From: Macrolepiota albuminosa
Lineage: Eukaryota > Basidiomycota > Agaricomycetes > Agaricales > Agaricaceae
Direction: 5' to 3'
Assembly: GCA_027475525.1 (NCBI GenBank)
Contig: JAMWFC010000056.1
Span: 248,001 to 312,000, forward strand
DNA length: 64,000 nt
Shown here in pieces: positions 1-8,704 of the stretch. The position numbers and the translations under genes were made by a program. Below the pieces are notes generated by a model that saw nothing but the letters and a program-made list of their open reading frames with translations, ran no database searches and was not told the DNA's origin. Every line of letters begins with the position of its first letter. Within the stretch, counting starts at the first letter, position 1.

Positions 1-536
1 ATACAGAGAAAGTGTGGTGGGTAAATTAAATTTCTGTGTCTTATGAAGAAAATTGCAACAGCTAGGGTTGTTGCTGTCAGAGAAAATTTTCTCTAACAGT
101 GTAATGTCCTTATCTAGGAGGTTGTCAAAGTGAAAGTTCTCTAACAAGACTTGGTCTCACTTGTGCCTCCTCTCCTAGAATATCTACATGATCTGTCATA
201 GTTTTCAGACTCTTGCATTGGTTTTCTAAAAACTGCCATTTTAACATTGACCAATGCTCAAGATCCTGATCTAATGCACACCTTGTGTTACTGTGGAAAA
301 AATGTGGTGACTAAGCATGATCAGAGGAGCCACTAATCAGCTTGTCTCAACCTTCAGTTGGCAGTTTTATATTCTTTTGTATATAGCTATTGCATCAAGT
401 TTTTGAGAAGACCAATTAATGGCATGAAAAAATGTTGATATGGCATGTTTTTATTGGTGCATGATTTCAGTTATAGAGTTTTTTTTTTGAGGTTTAGGAT
501 AAAAAGTTGTAATTGGAAAGTGTGCTTGCATGGTGG
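1..536. other. AT-rich stretch without a recognised gene
   Basis: I see no coding region, RNA gene or transposon end that I can name here. The stretch is AT-rich and lies left of the Tc1/mariner insertion. Confidence 0.6.
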
Positions 537-538
537 TA

Positions 539-750
539 CAGTGGCTCAAAAAACTGTCCCAATGTTTCATACTTTTTGAAAGATGACATTGGCATGAAGG
601 ATGGAAAGTACCTAAATTCCTGATTAAATCATGTAAAATACTATGGCATTGTAGCTACAAAATGGGCCTAGGCTTATGTCATCAAGATCAAAACTGATAG
701 AGGAATAGCCATTTTAAAATATTTATTCATTGGGACAGTTTTTGAGCATC
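539..750. repeat. Left terminal inverted repeat of the Tc1 element
   Basis: It pairs with 2008-2219. The arm carries two copies of a ~20-bp site in opposite orientation: GCTCAAAAAACTGTCCCAAT near 545 and its reverse complement near 728-748. Each arm is therefore bordered by inverted copies, not the direct copies of the classical IR/DR layout. Confidence 0.85.
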
Positions 751-764
751 TCTAATTTTAGTAT

Positions 765-1859
765 CTAGTACTTTGTATGTCCTCCATTTGCCTTGATAAC
801 TGCTTGAATCTTTCTAGGCATGCTTTTTATTAGTCTTTGGCATACCTCTGGTGGTATTTCATCCCACTCCTTTGCAACCCTTTCCCATAATTCATGCATA
901 CCATGAGGTGTTTCATACTGCCTAAGTTGCTCTTTGAGGTACTCCCAGAGATGTTCAATAGGGTTGAGATTAGGGGGATTGGGCTGGCCACCAAAGGACA
1001 TCAAAGTTGTTGTCCTCAAACCACTTGTCAGCCCTCTTGGAGTTGTGTTTGGGGTCATTGTCCTGTTAAAAGTAGCAGGCACCCTCTTCCATCTCCAACT
1101 TCTCAAAGCTCTCTTTTGCTCCATCATCCAAAATTTCACAGTACTGCTCTGCATTCATGATCCCCACCACCTCCACAAGCTTTCCTACCCCATTCCAACC
1201 CATACAGCCCCATACCATGAGATTATTCCCTCCTCCATGCTTCACAGTAGGTGTAGTTGTTCAGTCTGAAATGCCTTCTCCTCATAGCTTCCACACATAC
1301 TGCTTCCCATCTGACCCAATCCTGTTAATCTTTGTCTCATCTGTCCACAACACCCTTTTCCAGTCCTCTATAGTCCAGTTCTGATGCTCCTGAGCCCATT
1401 TAAGCTGCAGTTGTCAATGTCTAGCTTTGAGCATAGGAACTTTTCTCTTAGTAGCAGACCAATACCCCTCCTCCTTCAACACATTCTGGACAGTCTGGGG
1501 AGAGACAGGGTTGGAAATGATGCTGTTGATAAAATTGGTGGCCTGGACAGCTGTATCAAGTCTCCCAGCTGAGATTTGTAGACAGGGTTGGAAATGATGC
1601 TGTTGATAAAATTGGTGGCCTGGACAGCTGTATCAAGTCTCCCAGCTGAGATTTGTTGAACAATAGCCTGTTTATCATATGGAGTAAGCTTAGCAGGACG
1701 GCCTCCAGAATAGTTTTCCTTGTCCATCTCCAACTCTCTACTAATCCTCCCAATAGTAGACTTCCCTAGACCAGTTTGAGCCCCAATCTGATGCAGAGAA
1801 TACCCTTGAGCAAGAAGAGAAGCAACAGTAGAGCGTTGTGCAGGAGGAATAGGTTTCAT
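765..1859 (-). pseudogene. Tc1-like DDE transposase (broken)
   Basis: The N-terminus (start near 1859) is a paired helix-turn-helix region, with PPAQRSTVASLLAQGYSLHQ followed by TGLGKSTIGRI. Catalytic landmarks on the minus strand are TDETKINRIGSDGKQYVW (first Asp, about 1290-1345), QDNDPKH (second Asp, about 1050-1070) and NLNPIEHLWEYLK (Glu, about 930-970), a DD-E transposase of Tc1/mariner type. The frame is broken by the 77-bp duplication at 1503-1656, by an in-frame stop after the first Asp motif and by an extra base in the C-run just before NLNPIEHLW. Non-functional as it stands. Confidence 0.88.
1503..1656. repeat. 77-bp perfect tandem duplication (probable assembly overlap)
   Basis: Copies 1503-1579 and 1580-1656 are identical. 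They shift the transposase frame by two bases. See the finding on period-77 duplications. Confidence 0.9.
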
Positions 1860-2007
1860 GATGGTGGTTGAAGGTCAAGATGTGGTTCAACCAGCTTGAA
1901 CTACTCCCAAATATATCTAAACATGGTCACATGACTTTGTTTATCTTTCCACATGCAACTTACTCTTTATTTCTGAGTAAAATAGAGATAAACCTGAAAA
2001 ATTAAAG

Positions 2008-2219
2008 ATGCTCAAAAAACTGTCCCAATGAGTGAATATTTTAAAATAACCATTGCTCCATCAGTTTTGATCTCAATTACATAAACCTAGATTCGTTCTG
2101 TAGCTACAATGTCATAGTACCTTCCATGATTTAATCAGGATTTTAGACACTTCTCATCCATCATGCCAATGTCATCTTTGAAAAAGTATAAAACATTGGG
2201 ACAGTTTTTTGAGCCACTG
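2008..2219. repeat. Right terminal inverted repeat of the Tc1 element
   Basis: It is the partner of 539-750. The inner site (GATGCTCAAAAAACTGTCCC, from 2008) and the outer site (ending GAGCCACTG at 2219) are again in opposite orientation to each other. Confidence 0.85.
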
Positions 2220-2221
2220 TA

Positions 2222-2625
2222 TAATAAATTATGTGTGGTATTGCTTAATGTATGTAGAAATTGTGTTCACCAGTAAAGTAGATCATATATAGAAACAAAG
2301 TGAGAATGGGAAGTGTGTGATAAGCAATATATGTTGGCTAATAAAAGATTGCATCATTATTTTGATGAAGTGCTAGGACATAGATGAGTATGGGGTTTTG
2401 CAAATGTATCATTGAAAAGCTTTTGAAGATCAACATCTGGCAGCCTGTATGAGGTGGGAGGTGACTCTAACCTCTGCCAAAAAGATGGCACCTCCTGCTC
2501 ACATAGACCATCCTGCAATGCTGGTCAGAAAGAGTTGTCAGAGTTTCATTATGAAAAAAGATCTAGTGGAGTAGTAGCTATTCTCTATCAACCACAGTTC
2601 ATGCTTTAGTAAGAAATATTGGTCA
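2222..2625. other. Non-coding stretch between transposons
   Basis: AT-rich, with no reading frame or repeat that I recognise. Confidence 0.5.
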
Positions 2626-2856
2626 TGTCAGGGGACTCCTCATTTCTTCCTGCTTTCACTCTTCATTTCTTCATTCTCTCTTTATTCATTCTCTTATTTG
2701 TGCTGTCATTCTTTTATCTTACTGCTTTTACTCTTTCAACACTATCTATTGGTACTATTCTCAGCCCTTGAGGTGCTCTGGTTCTTTAGCTATCATTCAG
2801 ACAAGTGTGGGCCCTTCAGTACTGCTTCTAAACCTCTTACATAAGCCAGAGTTTGC
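2626..2856 (+). repeat. 5' part of a gypsy-C family LTR, plus orientation
   Basis: It starts TGTCAGGGGACTCC and runs colinear with the minus-strand LTR at 20059-19883 and 3216-2890 up to ...CCAGAGTTTGC. Its missing 3' part resembles 21011-21269. I infer that everything from about 2857 to 21010 was inserted into this LTR. A ~33-bp segment (2857-2889) of unknown origin lies before the inverted LTR begins. Confidence 0.7.
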
Positions 2857-2889
2857 TTTTCTGACCTCCAAAGTCTGGAGTTTTCCTGC

Positions 2890-3216
2890 TGTAAGGGCGA
2901 CCTCTAGAGGCTGTGGCTCAGTCACACAGCTGGCAGAGGGAGATCCAAAGTGTATTAGAATATATACTGACAATATCAAGGTAGCTACTCACCTGGCAGA
3001 GGGAGATCCAAAGAGAACAAGTCTAGGGATTCCCTATGCCAGGTTGGATGCTTCTGGGGCCTCTGAAGCATGGGAAACAACTGTACAGTACAACAAAACC
3101 TTAAAAACTCGAAAATTGCCTACACAAACACTTGTACAAATAAGGGGCAAACTCTGGCAAACTCTGGCTTATATAAGCGGTCTGGAAGCGGTGCTGAGTG
3201 GGCCCACACTTGTCTG
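2890..3216 (-). repeat. 3' part of a minus-strand gypsy-C LTR, left of the copia insertion
   Basis: On the minus strand this piece continues the LTR that begins at 20059 and is cut at 19883. It ends in CGCCCTTACA (complement of 2890 onward). 3212-3216 (GTCTG) is the target duplication shared with 19883-19887. A 3' TATA-like TTATATAAGCC lies in it around 3170-3180. Confidence 0.85.
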
Positions 3217-3433
3217 TGTTGAGGGTAGACTCGCACGCACCGTCAGTATGTCACAGCCACAGTCTTTCGTCTTTCCTTATACGGACCCCCTCAGCCACCA
3301 CCGTATGTGGTGGCAATCGGTAGGGGGCCATCAAACTTTATTTTCGCTAGATATTTTTTTATAATACACAAAATATTACCCTCAGTCAACCATACATTAC
3401 TAGAGTGACTGAGGATATCCGTATTTCTCTACA
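3217..3433 (+). repeat. 5' LTR of the copia element (217 bp)
   Basis: It begins TGTTGAGGGTAGACTCG and ends TTTCTCTACA. It aligns to the 3' LTR over its whole length but lacks one 52-bp block between 3414 and 3415. Other differences are mostly CpG transitions (for example CACG/CATG, TATG/TACG, TTCG/TTTG). Confidence 0.92.
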
Positions 3434-3448
3434 GGTTATCGGCCCCGT
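3434..3448 (+). promoter_or_regulatory. Possible primer-binding site of the copia element
   Basis: GGTTATCGGCCCCG directly follows the 5' LTR. Copia-type elements often prime from the anticodon region of initiator tRNA-Met, giving a site like GGTTATGGGCC; the resemblance is good apart from one or two mismatches. Assignment is tentative. Confidence 0.45.
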
Positions 3449-3484
3449 TTGCACTTCCACTATGTTGAGCCCTAGCTCCGAACC

Positions 3485-4808
3485 ATGACTCAATACAACA
3501 ACCACATATACTTTCCCAAAAACACAAAAATGACTACCACAAACACGTTTAACCCACCGAACTTCCCTGAAGATACACATTTTGACGGCACAAACTACAC
3601 AACCTTTAAAAATCGGGTCCTGATCGCAGCGAGAGCACGAGGAGCCCGTGGATACCTCAATGGTACTATCCAAAAACCATCCTCTACATCAGACACAAAA
3701 CCCACAGAATGGCCCTCAAAATCACCATCTCTCGAAGAATGGGAGGAAAGGGACGCATGGACACTAGGTCTAATCGTGTACAATACGAGGAACTCTGTTG
3801 GCTTGGGAATAAAAATGGACGGCACTGCCACAGAAGCCTGGAAAACACTGACTGAAAATTACGGAGTTTTCTTGGAGATCGCAGCTATGAACGCAGAGAA
3901 AAAGCTTCGCGCCACCGAATTCACCGATGGCATGGACTTTACAAGACATGTCGAAGACCTAAGGGAAAAATGGAAGTCAGCAACCAAAAAGGGAGCAAAG
4001 ATCAACAACAAAACCTTTAGGACAATCCTCATTGCTTCCTTACCAGAATCCTGGAACGCAGTAGTGGCAGGGGTATATGCTAAAACCAAATCCAGAGAGG
4101 TCATCGCAGCGCTCACCACGCATTGGGATTGATTAGTATCTCAACAACAAAAGGCAGGGACATCAGCCATGGCCCTGCAGGCACAGACCAAGCCAAAACT
4201 GATATGCGTCAACCCAAATTGTAAGCGAGCAGGACATACTATAGAGAATTGCTATTGGAAAGGGGGAGGAAAGGAGGGAATGTTCCTACCTAACTTCAGA
4301 AATTGACAGAAGATGACGAAATCACCCTCCACTGAGACACCGACTCAGACACCACCCCTGACAGCAAAAATAGCAACATCTGATGCACTGCAGCAACCCT
4401 TTGTCACATACGCCCTATCAACAATCGTGTGCAAAAATAAAGGAAGGGAGGTGGTAAAATAGACAGGCGCCTACATATCAAAGACTGCCACCCCGACGTA
4501 TGCAGACTCTGGAGCAACAGACCATTTCTTCATCGACAAAAGTGACTTCTCTGATTACGAGGAACTCCCGAAACTGATTGAAGGCCATGCTGCACCTAAG
4601 GGTGCACTGTTTCGTGTGGTGGAAAAAGGGACCGTCAGACGAAGATGCCAAACTGCATATGGACCGTCAGAACTTGTCTTCAGAAATGCACTACATGCAC
4701 TGGATCTTGCGTCAAATCTAATCTCGATAAACAGATTTGATAAGGCAGGCTTCAAGGTCACATTTGGGGGTGGCCAAGTACACTTTATAGACACAGAAGG
4801 GAGAGAAG
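3485..4808 (+). pseudogene. Copia Gag and protease (5' half of the broken polyprotein)
   Basis: Gag starts at ATG 3485 (or 3530) and shows the copia Gag pattern FDGTNYTTFKNRVLIAARAR ... LTENYGVF ... LIASLPESW. A zinc-knuckle remnant (CVNPNCKRAGHTIENC) follows near 4207-4255, then protease with YADSGATDHFF near 4500-4535. In-frame stops at 4130 and about 4303 (each explicable as CGA to TGA) and at about 4460 (TAG) interrupt it. The frame runs to ...DTEGRE at 4808 and resumes directly after gypsy-A at 16632. Confidence 0.9.
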
Positions 4809-4984
4809 TGTAACCTGGGGTTACTAGTTAGAACTATCTGTGTATTTCACACAGTGCTAAATCAGACCGCAATATCGGATTTGACTAGTACTTAGTGCGA
4901 AAACAAGACGTTATCTTACGTAATACTCTACTAAATGATTATAGCGTCGTTGACGCTGATGGTAATACGGATGAGTCCGTTACA
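4809..4984 (-). repeat. 3' LTR of gypsy-A (176 bp)
   Basis: It is identical to 16451-16626. With the genes on the minus strand, this copy is the 3' LTR. Confidence 0.95.
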
Positions 4985-4994
4985 TACCCCCCAA
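4985..4994 (-). promoter_or_regulatory. Polypurine tract of gypsy-A
   Basis: On the minus strand a G-rich run (TTGGGGGGTA) abuts the 3' LTR, the place where plus-strand DNA synthesis is primed in LTR elements. Confidence 0.7.
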
Positions 4995-5374
4995 TGAGAC
5001 CGAATACTCGGTCTTGATCACGGGAGGTAGAACGAAATGAAAGATGCACGGTAGTGCAACAACGATGAAAGATGCACGGTAGTGCAATAACGGATGGATG
5101 CACGCGTATTGCGTGGCTGCACGGCGTTAGCACTCATGCGTAAGGAAGATGTGTCGTCCGGACACAATCGGAAGCAGTCCTTATCAGACACGGGCGTAGG
5201 GGACGCCAGCAGTAGAAAGCAAATGTTGTATATAATAAAATTATATATAAAAAAACAAAAGAATGACCCCTTCTCTGGGTCCGCTGTATCTACACGCGAC
5301 TCTAAAGTGCGTATCAGCTGAAATGGCTCGAGTTAAATACTCAGAGGTACATACACAATATTGTATAAAAGGGT
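4995..5374 (-). other. Gypsy-A 3' untranslated region with a short tandem repeat
   Basis: No ORF here. A ~28-bp unit containing GATGCACGGTAGTGCAA occurs twice in tandem (about 5034-5090) and decays into further GATGCACG motifs up to 5125. Each unit contains the small palindrome GCACGGTAGTGC. Confidence 0.6.
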
Positions 5375-8300
5375 CTAGGACCCGGATGACGATGCTCCTG
5401 CGCCAGCGCCCGTCTCAGTCACCATTGCCTCCTCCTCCAGTGCGACGTTAATCGCGGGAGGGGGAGGCGCCGATTCCGTCCTCGGTGGGGTTATAGGCCC
5501 CTCGGCTGCAGGCGTGTCTACCACCATAGGCTCTGTTAGTGCGACGTTAATCGCTGAAGCGGTGGTGGGAAGCGTACCCTGCTCTGCCGTGCGTGACAAG
5601 AGATTGACCCGGCCTGGGTCCATGTCTGCTGCTGGCAGGTCATGCGCCGCCGAGCGTTTTAGGAGGTTGACCCGATTCGGGTCCATGCCAATTAAGTAAT
5701 AGAGGCCGTTGGCCTCAGGGTTTTCCGGGAGCTTGCTCTCCTCGTGGTGCTTGAACATAAGACGATAGTGATCGTCTTCAGTCATCTCCCGCCATCCATC
5801 CCATTGCGGGATTGCGGCGGGGGTGCCATACGTGGAGAGGCGCTCCATGCGCTCGTCATCGACCTGCTTAAAGATGTCCATAGACATCGTGGGGGCGTGG
5901 AACTGCTGTTCCAGGAAGACTACGCCGTACGTGTACGCGTGGTCCACCCATTCCAGCGGAATCCGGTTGTGTAAAAGGACGCGTAACGCGTCGTCGTCGG
6001 AGAAGTTCCGTGCGCGTGGTCCACCCATTCCAGCGGAATCCGGTTGTGTAAAAGGACGCGTAACGCGTCGTCGTCGGAGAAGTTCCGTGCATGGTCATCG
6101 GGCACGTGAACTTGATGAATTTCGAGCTGCGGCCCACGTTGGGGCTCAAATGGCTGCTCGGGGAACATGGCGTCATACGAGGCAATTGCCTCTCGATAAA
6201 GCCCTGGACGGGCCACGACGAGGGTCATGCGCCGTACGATCACCGGCTTAGCTGCGCTGTTAGCGCACAATGCTCGACATAAGGCGAACCCAAATAGGGT
6301 CCACCAGTGCATACGGTAGGCATGATCTACGGCGATACCTTGATAGGTATTCTCCAGCCCAGGTCGGCCAAAGACCAGCGCATACTGCGCCAATTGGTCA
6401 AGGTCAAACGGTGTGGCTGGATCCTGAGCGCGCATTACGCGCAACGCCGTGGTGCCATCGTCTTTCGTGCGCAAAAAGCGCCCCGGAATGTTTCGTCGCT
6501 CGACAAGAGCGAGGTCGTCAGGGCCCTGCATCGGGTTGACGAGTTCCTGATACTGAGGCTCCTTCATCAGGAGCTGCATGGTTCGATCATGCAGAGCTTC
6601 CACTGTTCGCTGCGCGAACATCTGGAGCTCTGTGATCAACATATAAGCGATGATTCTGTCGCGACGCGGGACGTGCACATTGGCGTAGTACTTGTAGAGC
6701 CGGTCCAGCTCTAGAGGAGTGCGGGGAAGACCGCGTGGGGCGTGCTTGTACACAATCGTGCCCGGGATATGGGCAGGCTGGCCAGAGGAGTGTTCATATG
6801 CCGCCGCTCTATTGGCGTCAGCTCCCATCAACACCGTATTCGTGGCATACGAATAATAGGTGCAATGGCTGAGTGCTCCTCTAAAGCACGAGTTCATTCG
6901 CTCGATATCGAGCGGACCCCACACCTTCACCCCCAAGCCATCGGGGATCCTCCCCGAACATTCGTCCTCGGCCCTCGACTTCTGGGCCTTTAGCTCCTTG
7001 GCGTGAATCGCCTTCTTCTTTGCAATGCACTTATTGCGCGCTACTTGTTGGAATCGGTCTGCGGCCGATTCCCCCTCCTCCCCGTCCTCCTCCTGCTCCG
7101 AGCTCAACTCTCCATAGTCGCTCTCGTCGGACAGAGACGGTACTGGTTTTTTGCCTTTATCAGGCCTAGTCTTCCCCCTCGAGGTCGCTACCAGACCATC
7201 ATACTGCTCCGGCGTACGAGGGTCTGGGGTCAAGACGACCACGGGGTACTTTGCTGGTGGGGCCGGTACAAACACCGGCAGCATAAACAACATCTGGACT
7301 TCTCCCGCTCGTGCGGGAATGCCAGCAGGAAAGAGTATAACCTCCAATTTGGAGGCATCGAGAGGCGGCTTGCGGCCGCGACGCTGACGAGACGGCCCAG
7401 ACTTGGTCTGGGCGGACGATTCTGGTTGTGGCTGAGCCACCGGAGGGGCAGGCGCATTTCGCGCCAGAGTATTCCCTCCAGGCCCAGCGCGAGGAGTAAC
7501 AGTAACGGGCGCTCTTGGCGCCACAGCGACGGGTTTGGACCCCCTAGGTGGGGCCCGAGATGATGCGGGTTCCCGCTGACCCAAGGACAGACCTGCCAAG
7601 GGTTCACTGACGGCAGCCAGCGACTCTGACGAGGCCTGCGGGCCCGACTCGGGTAGCCGCGATGACGAAGCCACGGGCTGAGGAGGCTGCTCATGGCGCG
7701 CGAATTGCGCTTCCGACGGCATCCTTGCCTGTGGAGGAGCGACCGGTCGACTGGGCTGATATCTCGCCCTCTTGACCTCAGCGGTCGATTCCTCGCTCGT
7801 GGCGATTTTGCACTTAGAAGCGCGCTCGATCTGCTCCAGCGCTGCGACGCGCTGCCTCTTTATCAGCTCGATCTGGTCGAGCAATCCCTCCATCACCATC
7901 ACAGCCAAGCTGTCCTGCAGAAAGGACGCAGTTGCAGGGACTGGCTGTCCCGCTGCTTCCAGTCTGCCCAACAACACATCTGACCCAACTACACTCTGCG
8001 CTTGTGGCGCAGGCTCCTCATACGACTCTGCTGCGGGCCGATGAGCCCATGGAACTGACGGCGGCCCCGTCACCACACCCGCATACGTCGGATACGACGC
8101 AGACGAGCGTGAGGACGGTTCCTGATAGTACCGTTCTCGACGCAAGCTATCCTCCGGGCGCCCATAGCGCCCATCATCATCGACCTCCATCTCTTGCGAG
8201 TGGAGGGGTGTTTGGTAGGGGAGCGGCTCCTCGCGGCCCGGATAGGCCACGCCCGCTGAATGCAACTGACTCGCCGCCGGATATGGCGGCTGCCTCTGAA

Positions 8301-8477
8301 ACTGGGAAACCTGGGATGACGTCTGTATATTCGGGGGTCTCCCCCCTCCACTAGAGCCTTGCCGGCTCTGATCACCCTTTTGCGGCCCCCAATAGGCCAT
8401 TCTAAAGCGACACGTATCCCCCCTCCACTAGAGCCTTGCCGGCTCTGATCACCCTTTTGCGGCCCCCAATAGGCCAT
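5375..8477 (-). CDS. Gypsy-A ORF3: large protein of unknown function downstream of integrase
   Basis: I do not recognise the family. The start MAYWGPQKGDQSRQ occurs twice (8477 and 8400) only because of the 77-bp duplication 8340-8493; a second duplication (5936-6089) splits the C-terminus. After removing both, one frame of roughly 950-1000 codons runs to 5375. In order: a Pro/Gln/Ser-rich N-terminus, a predicted coiled coil (LLDQIELIKRQRVAALEQIE), an acidic then Lys-rich segment, and a globular-looking region (from GLGVKVWGPLDIERMN through HWWTLFGFALCRALC to DDALRVLLHNRIPLEW). The C-terminus repeats MDPxRVNLLxR and AINVAL twice each. There is no signal peptide or clear membrane segment, so it is not an obvious envelope protein despite its env-like position. 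A splice-acceptor-like site lies about 30 nt upstream of the start. Confidence 0.8.
5936..6089. repeat. 77-bp tandem duplication (probable assembly overlap)
   Basis: Copies 5936-6012 and 6013-6089 are identical. They break ORF3 near its C-terminal third. Confidence 0.9.
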
Positions 8478-8493
8478 TCTAAAGCGACACGTA
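8340..8493. repeat. 77-bp tandem duplication (probable assembly overlap)
   Basis: Copies 8340-8416 and 8417-8493 are identical. They duplicate the ORF3 start codon region. Confidence 0.9.
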
Positions 8494-8509
8494 GACTACG
8501 TGTATTGGA

Positions 8510-8535
8510 CTGAGGAAAGAAAGAAAAAAAAACAA
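8510..8535 (-). promoter_or_regulatory. Splice-acceptor-like site upstream of ORF3
   Basis: The minus strand reads a run of T and C ending TTTCTTTCCTCAG (AG at 8511-8510), about 30 nt before the ORF3 ATG at 8477. It would suit a spliced subgenomic mRNA for ORF3, as env genes use in other retroelements. No donor was proven; a branch site is not obvious. Confidence 0.45.
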
Positions 8536-8704
8536 TCTCCCAACTCCGCCAGTGGTGTAAACAACCACAAACACACGCCACCCGGCGCTGCGTCGGCGAT
8601 CATAATCGCCTAAATAGTTACAATCACAGCCACAATCAGTGGTCCCCCGGTTAGTTACCGGCAATCAAAGTGGACTTCGTCCACATTCCACCACCACACG
8701 CGCA

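Larger units (their letters stand above)
539..2219 (-). mobile_element. Tc1/mariner-type DNA transposon, inactive
   Basis: The element is bounded by TA dinucleotides (537-538 and 2220-2221), the usual Tc1/mariner target duplication. Both ends carry long terminal inverted repeats of about 212 bp starting CAGTGGCTCAAAAAACTG. One minus-strand transposase pseudogene fills the middle. Length without the internal 77-bp duplication is about 1.6 kb, normal for the family. The transposase is broken, so the copy could at most be moved in trans. Confidence 0.9.

Noticed and set aside
1503..1656. Tandem repeats as a biological repeat array or CRISPR-like structure
   Set aside because: The 15 duplications share only their length (77 bp), not sequence, occur singly, and lie only in transposons; an assembly overlap explains them better.
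5823..7563. Plus-strand open frames of 130-190 codons opposite ORF3
   Set aside because: They are compositional shadows of the GC-rich minus-strand gene, with no domain or plausible start context.
7932..8354. Selenocysteine or other TGA recoding to explain stops in the elements
   Set aside because: Stops in the older elements include TAG, and most sit at sites one CpG transition away from Arg; decay is the simpler reading. Readthrough is left open only for gypsy-A.
5375..8477. ORF3 of gypsy-A as an envelope gene
   Set aside because: The position fits, but I see no signal peptide, no transmembrane anchor and no cleavage site; it is kept as unknown.
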